Positions 28,990 to 38,724 of a stretch of 40,989 bases of DNA are shown in pieces. How positions within the stretch are numbered: position 1 is the stretch's first letter; every line of letters begins with the position of its first letter. A program made the position numbers and the translations under genes. Origin of the DNA: Cytidiella melzeri. Taxonomy: Eukaryota; Basidiomycota; Agaricomycetes; Polyporales; Irpicaceae. The DNA lies in NCBI GenBank assembly GCA_022592445.1, contig JABYQR010000384.1:1-40989 (forward strand), given 5' to 3'. The notes below the pieces were generated by a model. It was not told the origin of the DNA, made no database searches, and worked only from the letters and a program-made list of their open reading frames with translations.

Positions 28990-28994
28990 GTCCA
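28990..28994. repeat. Target site duplication of solo LTR 1 (right), GTCCA
   Basis: Repeats 28260-28264 exactly. Confidence 0.9.
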
Positions 28995-30715
28995 GACTAC
29001 CAAGTCGAAACAACGGGCGGCGCACGTGGCTGAAGAGGATGATGCTGATGTCGAAGAAGACTACCAGCATTATCATGGTGTTGGTGACAATGACAAAAAC
29101 AATGATGGCGATTATAGCCAATCCGAAGATCATGATCTTGTTGACGTTGCACGCAGCCAGCTACGGTCTCAACTGCAAAACGAGGTTTGATTTTGCAATT
29201 GTACTCATGAATATAACACCCTTATGCTATCCCGTTGGCAGTTACCCCGCATCGCGGCTCACAACCGCGATGGACAAAGTGTGACCCCCGAAATCGACAC
29301 CCCCGACGTCAAGCTTGAAATGATCAGCACAACCGAAGTTGAAGACTTCGACAATGCTGAGCCAGAGGATCACGATGACATCGATACACCCAGCTTTCAA
29401 CCCCGTGCTGACTTGTCCTTGCGCCAGAAAACCGGCAAAACAATAGGTGGTAAGCGTGCCCGAGCGCGACAGGCAGAGGTCAGTGTCCGCTTGTCTTAAA
29501 TTGTTCATAGTCAATATGTTTATCTGTGTGTAGAGACCCACATTCACGGCTGAAGTGAATGACAGCGAAACTCGCTCTTCACCGCCAGTCACTGTTTCTC
29601 AAGGCATGCCGAGCTCCAGCGCCGACCTCAATTCACCCAACTACAGTTGGCCAGTCGACACCCACTACGTTCCTCCGCCTCCTACTCTACCCCTCTCACT
29701 CAAGGCGCAACCAGTGAAACTTCAGCAGCTCATACGCACGGCAATCCGTATGTCAACAGGCGACTATCTCTTCAAGTCTGCATATCCCTCCGAGAAGAAC
29801 CATTGGAAGGGTCTTTGTGCCACCCTTCATCGATGCGCAACTCGCCTCAAATTCCAAGAGTATGCCGAACGTTTCGAGAACGATGTTACCTTTGGCGAAG
29901 ATATAGCGCAACACGTAAGTATTTTGACCTCTTCTTGCTTGAGTGGTATCTGATGTGTCGCCTAGCTACTCGCTCGCATCGCTAATCGTCGCGGTGAAGT
30001 CAAATATAATGCTACTACATGTGTTGCCGGATATTATGGCCTCCTTCCAGGCCCCGAGTGTGCAGAACGCGTGAAGGACCTTGTTGACAACTTCACATAC
30101 ATTTTTCCCGAAGAGGTACGTCGTTTAGATTAGTCTTCCGGCTGACTTGGCACACTGAGACTTCCGTAGGGCGGCGTGATGCGGCGAAATAAGCCTTTCA
30201 AGCACCGTTGCATCCTCCGGGTCATTACAAAATCATTCTTCGAGGGCGGTCGCGGCGAACATAGCTCACTTGCCGAGAAGCACAGCAAGCACTTTTTGTT
30301 AACTTTCAAAGAAGGTACAAAGAAGGACGAGCTCGAGCTCCCTATCCCTATTGTTGCTTTAGCGGCTACTGCGGTATGATAGCTTTCTTTCTGTGTGGTA
30401 CATACTCAAACATGCCTTTCTTTCAAGGTCCATTGTGCTCTCCTCGAGTGGAAGTCTGGCGAGCACATCAAGCACCCGTTCCATGGAGACACATATCAGC
30501 CCATTTACGAACATCACGTCAAAGTCCTTGAGGATATCCGCAACGAGGGAGGCAAGTATCACCGTCTAATGGCCGACTTGTACCAAACCGTCTCGTACGT
30601 GCTGTTTATCCTCATTGAATCGTAGGTGCTAACATCCAACAATAGGCGCGGCAAGAATCCAGCCGCAAATGTCGACACTGCAGCTCTGGTGGACTTGGAT
30701 GCCATGGATGAGTAA

Positions 30716-31085
30716 AGATTGCAGATGTGATAGCGTTAAAATATGATAGTACCTTGTCGCGCTGCCGTATCAATACATTACACCCTTGCTTGCATATCAA
30801 ACCTTAAGCCTTGTCTTCTGCCCTTGATCCCTGTTCAAAGTTGCGCGGAATGTCCACTATCCTATAGGAATGTTGAGATGATATGCAAATACTTCGCTGA
30901 TTTTCTCGATTTTGATTATAGAATATGTCTGGAATATCTGAGAATAGCGCCGCCGGAGTAGGAGGCAATTTATTTTTGGCTACTCTGAAAACTGACCATA
31001 CTCGCACTACTCCTGATACTCCACATAAAAATGGATGAAAAATGGTAAGAACAGCTACTCGCCAAAGATTTTCTAATAGTATTGA
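30716..31085. other. 3' region of the Plavaka element
   Basis: Non-coding, AT-rich. Contains the subterminal word GCTACTCGC (31054-31062), inverted relative to the left end, and several ACTACTC/ACTCGC words. Confidence 0.5.
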
Positions 31086-31103
31086 ATTCCGGATTCCCTG
31101 ATG
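31086..31103 (-). repeat. Plavaka element right terminal inverted repeat
   Basis: Reverse complement CATCAGGGAATCCGGAAT, followed on the plus strand by TA. Two mismatches to 23919-23936. Confidence 0.7.
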
Positions 31104-31105
31104 TA

Positions 31106-31500
31106 TACCCATCTCCTATTGGACTTCTTACTTGTGGTAGTATATAAGCGTACCCAACTTGCACAGTAGAAGTCTTAAGTTCAAATATTGGGCTAGATTC
31201 ACCACTCTTGCTTCATTCTAGTTCACTGGCTGAAGTAGTCTTACTTGTCATTGCCCAACTTCTTTTCACTATCCCACTCAGTCCGATCCAATCCTGACCT
31301 GACTATCAGAGGTCAAACCTCTGATCTTGTTAAGTACAAATTCTAAGTCCAAGAGTCATTGAGAGGTGCAGCTTACTGAACGGAAGCCAAGGACTCACTT
31401 ACATTCCCCTCTCAATCAGCTCCAAGTGTGACCCAATCCAATTAGGCACAGGTCTTAGCATCAGCCCATTCAGTTATGTAGAATGCCCAGTCATTGCTCA
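31106..31500. other. Flank between the Plavaka element and Copia-2
   Basis: No gene. A perfect inverted repeat, ATCAGAGGT-CAA-ACCTCTGAT, lies at 31305-31325 (9-bp arms, 3-nt loop). Otherwise nothing is recognised. Confidence 0.5.
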
Positions 31501-31672
31501 TGTTAGAAGGCTATGCAAGTAGAGGAAAGTGTTGAGAGAGCAAGATTGAGAGGGATCACACAGTGGGAGTTGGGGATCAAAAAGTGCGTGTTGTTGCATT
31601 GATCAGTTTAAGTCTTATATACGGTAACTACGGCGCTCGTACATTAAGCGTCTAATTGAATATAGTCGAACA
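31501..31672 (-). repeat. Copia-2 3' LTR
   Basis: 172 bp, TGTTAG...GAACA. Followed by the polypurine tract (minus-strand GAAGGGGAG, 31673-31681). Confidence 0.88.
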
Positions 31673-31679
31673 CTCCCCT

Positions 31680-32210
31680 TCAAGCACGAATATGAAGTAG
31701 TTCATTGAAGTGCTTGAGTTTTTCGAGAGGTAGTGCTTTAGTAAGTGTATCAGCACGTTGATTGTTAGAAGATATGTGATGAATAGTTATATACTTCTTG
31801 AGTACACGATCGCTGATAAAATTCTTACGAATTTCAAAGTGATTAGTCCGTTGCGAGTGTTGCTTGTCAGGTGAGCTAACAATAGCAATATTTGATGCAC
31901 TGTCAGTATACATTTTGACAGGATTCATAGTAAAGTTAAGTAGTTCGTCAATGAGTGCTTTTAGATATATAGCCTCAGTTGACGCATGCGCTAAGGCATA
32001 TAGTTCGGCTTCGGTGACCAATAGTGTTACGAGTGAACCGCACTTACTTGACCAAGACATAAGCGAGTCATTGTATGTGAAGGTGTAGCCCATTATTGGT
32101 TTATTGCCGTATGTAGTCATACCGTCAGAATCAGCGTATCTGACAAGTGAAGTATTAGTAGTAGCTGCTTGGTTTCCTAGCACAAGCCAGTAATTGCACG
32201 TTCCCTTCAA
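31680..32210 (-). pseudogene. Copia-2 RNase H
   Basis: The 176-codon frame has YADSDG, then VTEAELYALAHASTEAIYLK, MYTDSASN and HFEIRKNFI, then ADTLTKAL. These are the copia RNase H signatures, with the usual first motif ADSDW reading ADSDG. It is cut off from the RT by a stop near 32211-32268. Confidence 0.87.
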
Positions 32211-32267
32211 GTATAGGTAACACTGTTTAGCTGCAGCAAAGTGTTCCTTAGAAGGGTCAGCTAAGTA

Positions 32268-33417
32268 TCATGCAAGTTGACCAGTGCAGTATGCAACGTC
32301 TGGTCGAGTACAGTCAGCGACATATCGTAAACCACTGACTAAAGACATGTATTGTTGAATAGTGTCAGCGTTCTGACGAGGTTCTTTCGAGTCACAGGGG
32401 GCTAAGTTGTGCTCGTGTATCATAGGCGTACGGCGTGTATGATCGTGGTCAAAGTTGTTTCGTTTAAGTATAGTTTGGATATAATTGCGTTGACAAAGCT
32501 TGATAACACCAGAGGCTTTGTTGTAATCAATCTCCATGCCAAGCATCCAGTGGATAGTGCCGCCGTTTGTTACCTTGACATGTTATCTAAGCGCTATCTC
32601 AATTTGTTCAGCGACGACAGAAGTAACATTACAGAGAGTAATATTGTCAACATGAACAGCGAGTATAAGTATTAGTTTGTCTCCCCTGTAAAGGTAGAAG
32701 ACAGTGTTATCATAGTCTGAATGCTTGAGTCCAAGTTGGAAAAGTATATTGCATAGTACCTTGTACCAGCGACGTCCAGCTTGTTTAAGGCCATATATAG
32801 TTTTGCGTAGTTTAAGTACCCAGCCCTTAGGCAAGTTGGGCAGTAAGTCGCCAGGCGGCCGACAAAGATAAAGATCTTCATCATCGTTAATTTTACCGTA
32901 TAAGTAAGCGGACTTAACATCGAGTTGGTTAATCTCGAAGTGTAGTGAAGCCACAAGTGTAAGTATGAGTCGCATAGAACTCATGCGCGCGATTGGAGCA
33001 AACAAGTCGTTTGCATAGTAATCAATACCATTATGCTGAGAGTATCCTTGTGCAACAAGTCTTGACTTGAGTTTAGTAACTTTGCCATGTTCGTACTTAG
33101 TCTTGTAGACAAAGCGAGAACCAGTAATGTTGGCATTTGGCGGCGGGATACAGTATTCCCAAGTGCCGAGTTGTTCTAGTGTATCAACCTCAAGTTTCAT
33201 AGTGTTAAACCAATTGTCTTTGAGAGGGTGATTAAGTACGTATTTGAAAGTGACAGGGTCACCGACGTCCTCAGCATAGTAAGCGTTAAACTCAGTTAAG
33301 TAGAAAGCAATGTTAGTGTTTACTTTGTCGTAGTTTAGACCACAAGCTGTACGCAATAGTTGAGGAGTTCTGTTGGAACGCCTTGGACCAGTAGGGTCAG
33401 GCTTGTCGATTTCCATT
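32268..33417 (-). pseudogene. Copia-2 reverse transcriptase
   Basis: Two frames (32583-33417 and 32268-32546) make up the RT. The first has WEYCIPPPNANITGSRFVYK, LKSRLVAQGYSQ, FEINQLDVKSAYLYG and IYGLKQAGRRWYK, and the catalytic box LAVHVDNITL in place of YVDD. The second has MLGMEIDYNKASG and GLRYVADCTRPDVAYC. A frameshift near 32550-32580 separates them. Its 5' border is the target duplication GGTTC of the solo LTR. Confidence 0.88.
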
Positions 33418-33422
33418 GGTTC
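33418..33422. repeat. Target site duplication of solo LTR 2, GGTTC
   Basis: GGTTC before the LTR is repeated at 34148-34152. Confidence 0.9.
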
Positions 33423-34147
33423 TGTCACAGATTTTCAATGTTTCTACAAGACTTGCCTTACCAGGCAACGGTATTATTGGAAATATTTAAGCGCTTGTCA
33501 AGCGCTTATCCAGCGCTTATCCGGCGTCTATTTAGGCGCTTATCCAGCGCTTATCTGGCGCTTATCAGGCGCCTATTCCGGCGCTTATTCTCAGTGCCTA
33601 TCAATTGATGCGCTGATGCGCCTTCTGTCTCTGATGCGCTGATGCGCTCCTTTCCTTATCTGTGTATCACATGATAGAACTCTCTGGAACATTGTGGAAC
33701 ATGCTGGAACTATGATGTCATAGTATAGAACATTCCATTAGATGATGTCATAGTTCTTAGAACCTTCTGGAAAAGTCTAGCCTTGTCTTAGAACAAGCTA
33801 GAACAAGTCTAGCCTTGGAGCTGGGTCATGGGGTCAGGTCATGGGGACAATTGCTATTGGTTGATTATTGAAGTGGCACCACTAGGGCATAGGGCATGCT
33901 TAGTAAGGTAGATTACTTCGCTTACTCATGTAGGTATTAGGGGTCTTAAGGTAGTACCTGGGGTCCTCCCCTTCATGTATATATAGAGGCACTCCTGAGG
34001 GCATATCCCCTCAGTCTTATCCACTCTGTTGATCAAGGACTACTTCGTACTTCCCAGTACTCACTCTCACCAACACTCTACTCTCTATCTCACTATCTCC
34101 CCTTCAAGTTTAACAACTATCTGGTGAGTGTAACCTTAACTGTTACA
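33423..34147 (-). repeat. Solo LTR 2 (725 bp), inverted relative to solo LTR 1
   Basis: On the plus strand it begins TGTCACAG and ends CTGTTACA, the reverse complement of solo LTR 1, with its own target duplication. It carries the same GATAAGCGC-type array (here as GCGCTTATC, about 33492-33590). Confidence 0.9.
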
Positions 34148-34152
34148 GGTTC
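34148..34152. repeat. Target site duplication of solo LTR 2 (right), GGTTC
   Basis: Repeats 33418-33422 exactly. Confidence 0.9.
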
Positions 34153-35193
34153 TATGTGAGGGTTGTCCTCAAGTTCAAGTTGTTTTTCAGTAGTAAGTTT
34201 TTCGACATTTGGTTCGTTCTCCCCTTCAATTTGTATTGTAGAGTCAACGAATTGCAAGTTTTGTTCAACTCCGACACGTTGTCCGAAGTAAACGTAGTGA
34301 CCTTTAGAGTGTTCAGCAAAGCCTATCCAGACTCCCCTTTTACCCTTAGATGCTAGTTTATTTGTGCAATATTTGTTGTATACGATGCACGGCTGACCGA
34401 AGACTTGAAGTCCATCGAGGTTAGTGTCTGTGCCATATTGCTTAAAGTAAGGAGTTTTGTAGTTAAGTATAGTACAAGGAGAATGATTGTACACATACAT
34501 CGCGTATAATGCAGCGTACCACCATAGTCGATTTGGTAAAGATGCAGTATGCAGGTTTACTCGAATCAAGTTCATAATAGTTTGATGTACACGCTCAGCA
34601 ACACCGTTTTGCTGAGGAGTATCGTGTACAGTAAGTTGTAGTATAGTTCCTTGAGTTTTTAAGTAAGTAGTCATAGCTTTACTGGTGAAGACACCGTTGT
34701 TATCGGCTTGAAGTATCTTGACGCGAATACCATATTGCGTCAATAATTCAGTAGAGAAAATCACCCATTGAGTATAGGCGTCATCTTTGGTAACTAGTGG
34801 TGCAAGTACTAACCCTCTAGTAGCATTGTCGAGAATAGTCAGCCAGTATTTATGTTTACCAGTAATTGACGCTGTGGGTAGAGGCCCAAAGATGTTGATA
34901 TGGAAGTGATCTCCGAAAGCTTCAGCTAACAATGAAGAACGAAGTTTGGGTACGGTATTGCGATGGATATTGTTAAGTAAACAACCCTTGCACGGAGTTT
35001 TAGTATGGTCAGTTATATGATCAGTAATAATTGACGAAGTTTGAAGTAGTTTCTTGATCATGAAGTAACTGAGATGACCGAGTTTTTTATGTAGTTCAAG
35101 TAGAGTAATGCCAGTTCTATGCACGCTTGCTAAAGAAGTCACTCGAGTTGATGATAGCGTGTATAAATCATTTGATTTTCTGACTACAGCCAC
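34153..35193 (-). pseudogene. Copia-2 integrase
   Basis: The zinc-binding part reads HKKLGHLS...CKGCLLNN. The catalytic core has HINIFGP (the first Asp is Asn), LQADNNGVF (second Asp kept) and TPQQNGVAERVHQTI (Glu kept). A C-terminal GVWIGFAEHSKGHYVYF segment follows, as in other copia integrases. The frame runs into the solo LTR, which supplies its present stop. Confidence 0.9.
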
Positions 35194-35277
35194 ACAAGTC
35201 GAGTTTGAGTTGTATATAGTACAAAGTCCATGATAGAACGTAAACCGATAATCAGAGTCGAGTTTTCCAACGCTGAT

Positions 35278-36399
35278 TCAAGTGAAAGGTAGAGTTGAGT
35301 TGAAGTAGATGTTCTTCAGCAAGAGTTCAGTAAGCTTACCACTTTCCTGTTCCACCTCGAGTACCATGTCACCAGCGAGTTTCAAAACTAGTTGTTCTGA
35401 GTTGGCAACAGTCAGTACGATAGTTGGTACGGAGTGGACATTGAAAAGTAAGTCTCGATACGGCGTACAGTGTATAGTCGCCCCAGTATCAAGAATGTGT
35501 ATCGACTCGTCTATTGACGAAGTCGCATACAGTGGAAGTAGGGTAGGAAAAGTAGTAGTAAGCGAAGTACTTACATGCATAGTGCTGTTGGACTCAGAGA
35601 GAGCCGACACCCACGCGCTCTGGTTGCGACGAGGAGTAGTTGTCGATGGACCAGCGACAGCGGGAGCGGCAACAACAGCGGCGGCAGTGGCAGCTTTGCC
35701 CTTGGCACCAGCAGCAACGGAGTTCTGGGTAATACCCTTACTCTTCATCGCCTCCTTGGACTTCTCTGTCCAGAGCGAAGGGCAAGTAGGCGTCGTGTGG
35801 CCTGTCTCGTTACAGTTGTAACACTTCATCTTTGAAGTGTCACAAACGGACTTCTCCTTAGAGTAAGGAACAGCAGCCGCACAAGCGGAGGAAGTGGCTT
35901 TTGCCGGACGTTCGACACATTTGTTGACTGCTGGCGACGCGGCGGAAGATCCACCAGCAGGCCTATTGCGAGGGACAAGGGTTGACGAACCCTTAGACCG
36001 AGAGCAGTCAAGTGGGTGAGCGAGTCGCCAACTATGGAAGTTGCGGCGAAGCTCGACACTCAGCGAGATGGGGTTGTAGTTGTATTTCTTGCCAACAGGA
36101 GTACAAGAACGCACACCAGCCCTGTAGCTAGCGCGAGTATGCGCATAGGCGGGCGGAATAATGCCGACAAGGGCGGAGTAGAAGATGTGCTGGGGAAATT
36201 CAATGCCCTTGGAAAGAATCTTCGAGTAGAGGTTGTGCGCATTGTCGAGTATTTTGTCCATTTCGTGGACAGGACGGCGGAGGGAGAAGAGTTGGAAGGT
36301 TTTGTTTGCGTCCGACATAGTAGAAGTCGGTTCAAAACATTCGGAGAGTTTCTCCATCAGTCTGTGAGGTGCGGTCTTGTTGAGATAGTTCGCCATCAC
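35278..36399 (-). pseudogene. Copia-2 Gag C-terminal part and protease
   Basis: The 373-codon frame has the capsid stretch MEKLSECFEPTS...FQLFSLRRPVHEMDKIL. A perfect CX2CX4HX4C zinc knuckle follows (CYNCNETGHTTPTC), then an Ala-rich linker and the retropepsin active site HILDTGATIHCTPY. A frame change separates it from the integrase at about 35200-35278. The protease site itself looks intact. Confidence 0.9.
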
Positions 36400-37169
36400 A
36401 GAGTCCGCAATGTGTCCAGCCAGGACGTTGAAGACGGCCCGTTGGACCTCTTGAGAAATGGTAGGACCCCCCCTATAGCTCTAGAAGTCGACGATAGTCA
36501 ACATTGCAGTATCGATGCGGAACTTCCACATTGGCTAGGTGTCAGGACCCGTAAGTTTGCCAACGTCTGCGAAGGCTTTGTGGATGTCGCTAAGTGACAT
36601 AGTATACTCCATGTCATGTTTTGGAGACACGGAAAGGAGGGACGACCCTGCTCGCGCGGAGTCAGTAGGGCCAGATGGCGAGGGGGACGGTGCACAATAG
36701 GCTCTGGGCAGTTTGCCCCCTCGCCTTTTGTGCACCTTGTCGTTGTCCATAGCATTGTTGCTATCGTCTGACAATGGCGTAGTGGGGTGACGGCGAGCAA
36801 AGTCATTGCGGAGTGTGTCGAATGGAGTGCGTCGACAATCTGAGGGGGGTGCTGAGACTCAAAGTGATGCTGTGATGTGGGCAGTTGGTTGATCAGCGAC
36901 AGCAGAGGTAGTAGGGATGTTGGGGCGTGGTCAGAAGGTGCAGGACCTGGGGTACCAGCGCGAGAAGCGGAAGACATTGTAGGTTGTTGAGGAGGAGTAG
37001 GAGCAGGAGGAGGAGTTGGAGTAGGAGTAAAGACAGGGGTACTCCTGTGAGTACGAGGAGGGCGAGTGGAAGGCCTGGAGGTAGTAGTACCTCGGTAGAA
37101 GTCGGTTTGGTGTTGTTCGCGCGTAGAACGACGAGGTTGAGACTGATCAGTGGGATCAGAGCTCATCAA
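36400..37169 (-). pseudogene. Copia-2 Gag N-terminal part
   Basis: Begins MMSSDPTDQSQPRRSTREQH with a long Pro/Thr-rich segment, then shifts frame near 36780 into a stretch ending DIHKAFADVGKLTGPDT. Two TAG codons (near 36534-36540 and 36480) interrupt the continuation into the 35278-36399 frame. The KLTG.D.YP.WKFR-type start of copia capsid is recognisable across the first stop. Confidence 0.8.
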
Positions 37170-37222
37170 CTGTTAGATAGTGAGTGCAGAGAGTAGTGTG
37201 GGTGAGGTAGTGAGCTTATCCG

Positions 37223-37234
37223 GGGCTCATAACC
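37223..37234 (-). promoter_or_regulatory. Copia-2 primer-binding site, initiator tRNA-Met anticodon-half type
   Basis: GGGCTCATAACC on the plus strand abuts the LTR at 37235. This is the same anticodon-loop core as in Copia-1 (6759-6775), although the two LTR families are unrelated in sequence. Confidence 0.8.
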
Positions 37235-37406
37235 TGTTAGAAGGCTATGAAAGTAGTGGAGAGCGTTGGAAGAGCAAGACTGAGAGAGATCACACAGTGG
37301 GAGTTGGGGATCAAAAGTGCGTATCGTTGGATTGATCAGAGTAAGTCTTATATATACAGTAACTATGGCGCTTGTACGTTAAGTGTCTAATTAATATAGT
37401 CAAACA
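37235..37406 (-). repeat. Copia-2 5' LTR
   Basis: 172 bp, TGTTAG...CAAACA. Its right end directly abuts host coding sequence. Confidence 0.88.
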
Positions 37407-37870
37407 TCGAGCGTTGGCTCCTCACGACCGTCTTGGACCGGACACATCCCCAATGGTCGTGGGGTGTTTCACTGTACTGGATGGTGTTCGTCGGCACCTA
37501 TCCTGAGTTTCCTGCTGGCTCCAACTGGCCTGATTGGAACACCGGCATTCCTTTGGAAGGCAGTTTCCTCAACTCCTGGATGGCGCGCTTCAAGCTGAAG
37601 CGTGCCCCTGGCCCAGCACAGAAAGTTCTACCTGAACCTGTAGCTGCACGTATGCGCGAGGAGATCCGCAGGGATATTTGGAAGGAATTACAGGGGCAGC
37701 ACGTGTTGTATAATTGTACTTTGAATTAGCTGTATCTACAAGTTGTTGTTGTTTCGACTATGTCATTATTCCAGCTCAAGCAAAGAGGGATCAATACATC
37801 TATTGCCCGAGTCTCTCACGGCTTCTGCTCGCACTGCGCTAACAAAGTGGAATATGTGTGCGAGGGGTAG
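37407..37870 (+). pseudogene. 3' end of an unrecognised host gene, truncated by Copia-2
   Basis: Two exons are clear: 37407-37702 and 37775-37870, joined in phase 0 over a 72-nt intron (donor GTGTTG, acceptor TTCCAG). The protein fragment begins inside a frame (ERWLLTTVLDRTHPQWSWG), has an aromatic core (YWMVFVGTYPEFPAG) and a basic helix (RMREEIRRDIWKEL). It ends with a small Cys cluster (GFCSHCANKVEYVC) and a TAG stop at 37868-37870. I do not recognise the family. The 5' part is missing at the exact LTR border, and no matching sequence is seen left of Copia-2. Confidence 0.65.
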
Positions 37871-37874
37871 AGGC

Positions 37875-38387
37875 TGTTAAGCTTCGAAGATGAGTCTTAT
37901 TATTCTTGCTGCTTCAGCAGCTCTGCTTATATACATGTCTGTATCAACTTATGTAAGCAACTACTATACATGTCTACTTCAGCTATTCTACTGTATTACT
38001 AAGTGCATGACTCATGCATGACTCATGCTATGCATGCATGACTCATTGTATGACTAGGCTCAGCACTTGTACCAGAGGCGTACATAATGAGTAAATGACT
38101 CATGCTAGTACTTGTCCTCAGATGTATGCTTTAGGCATCCTCTGGAGTCATACGTGCTTTCCATGTCATTTCCTATGCTACTAGAACACAGGCGTACATA
38201 TATGTATAGTATTACTACAACCCATATCTGTACGTCTCAGCTAATGTGATGGTTACTACTAGAGTTTCCATATACGGCTGCATAATTCCCATATCAAGAC
38301 TGTGGGAATTCTGCTACCTTAAAGCGTCCTTGTAATAAGGCGTGGGAAACTACATATCATATTATATTATATTATATAGTTTTAACA
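37875..38387 (-). repeat. Copia-3 3' LTR
   Basis: About 513 bp, bounded by TGTTAA and TTAACA. The left border directly follows GAGGC (37870-37874, presumed target duplication). An AT-rich ATTATATTATATTATATAG stretch near 38361-38379 may include the TATA region. The LTR contains four TGACTCA words (38008-38102). Confidence 0.78.
38008..38102. promoter_or_regulatory. Cluster of four TGACTCA (Gcn4/AP-1) sites in the Copia-3 LTR
   Basis: Perfect TGACTCA heptamers lie at 38008-38014, 38019-38025, 38039-38045 and 38096-38102. A near match (TGAGTAA, near 38088) and TGACTAG at 38051 lie between. In fungi this is the consensus of the bZIP activator Gcn4/Cpc1, which responds to amino-acid starvation. 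The density argues for selection, but binding is inferred. Confidence 0.65.
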
Positions 38388-38406
38388 CTCCCACTTAACC
38401 GTTACA

Positions 38407-38724
38407 TTAGCAATCGTTTAGATCAATTAGACCTAATCTCCCACTGAAGTATGATTGCTTCTGAAATGCCAATGACTTTGTCATGATATCAGCAATCTGT
38501 TCTTCAGTTGGAACAGCATATAGTTCGGCATTCTTATTTTCGACAAACTCTCTAACATAATGATATCGAATGTCAATATGCTTTGAACGTGACTCTCTCT
38601 TTGGATTCTTGGTGAAATAAATAGCACCATGATTATCACAGCATAGAATGGTAGGTTCTTGCTGTTTTAAATCCAATTCTTTGAGCACGGTGTGTAACCA
38701 ATAACATTGCTTGAAGTTTTGCAC
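38407..38724 (-). pseudogene. Copia-3 RNase H C-terminal part
   Basis: Frame with LCCDNHGAIYFTKNP, SKHIDIRYHYVREFVE and TEEQIADIMTKSL, the copia RNase H end. It overlaps the RT frame by about 58 bp in another phase, marking a frameshift near 38700. It ends 20 bp before the LTR. Confidence 0.88.

Larger units (their letters stand above)
27622..30715 (+). pseudogene. DUF6532-like accessory gene of the Plavaka element, interrupted by a solo LTR
   Basis: Start ATG 27622 (MANQALTPAQKAQITRNRK). Exons with good support: 27622-27727, one or two small ones before 27955, 28018-29184 (holding the solo LTR), 29242-29478, 29534-29914, 29966-30115, 30170-30373, 30428-30594 and 30646-30715. The N-terminal half is a basic, Ser/Pro-rich and acidic low-complexity region. 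The C-terminal half has a folded domain: LIRTAIRMSTGDYLFKSAYP, CVAGYYGLLPG, FKHRCILRVITKSFFEGG, VHCALLEWKSGEH and YEHHVKVLEDIRNE. This resembles DUF6532, an Agaricomycete domain of unknown function. The 730-bp insertion (LTR plus target duplication) changes the frame and brings a stop at 28293-28295. If the LTR is removed, the flanking frames join across GTCCA without other damage, so the gene was probably functional until recently. Confidence 0.75.
23919..31103. mobile_element. Plavaka-family DNA transposon with two divergent genes
   Basis: The two ends are inverted copies: CATCAGGAAATTCGGAAT at 23919 and, on the minus strand from 31103, CATCAGGGAATCCGGAAT. A second shared word, GCGAGTAGC, lies 50 bp and 41 bp inward. 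Both ends are flanked by TA (23917-23918 and 31104-31105), a possible 2-bp target duplication. Inside, the Plavaka transposase (24099-27362, minus) and a DUF6532-like gene (27622-30715, plus) point away from a common 259-bp spacer. The 7.2 kb includes a 725-bp solo LTR (28265-28989). Inverted ends of about 18 bp plus decay make this a probable but not proven unit. Confidence 0.72.
31501..37406 (-). mobile_element. Copia-2: decayed Ty1/copia element containing a solo LTR
   Basis: LTRs of 172 bp (31501-31672 and 37235-37406), both TGTTAGAAGG...CA, enclose gag-protease-integrase-RT-RNase H on the minus strand. The LTRs differ clearly more than those of Copia-1 (over 20 differences by eye) and no target duplication is found (GCTCA against TCGAG). 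The two ends may therefore come from different insertions or have been rearranged. The integrase first Asp reads Asn (HINIFGP) and the RT box reads HVDN, and gag has two in-frame TAG codons. A 725-bp solo LTR (33423-34147) splits integrase from RT. Confidence 0.92.

Noticed and set aside
28770..29133. Minus-strand frames over the solo LTR with repeated AYSGAY-like peptides
   Set aside because: They translate the GATAAGCGC tandem array and recur in the inverted copy at 33373-33642; LTR, not gene.
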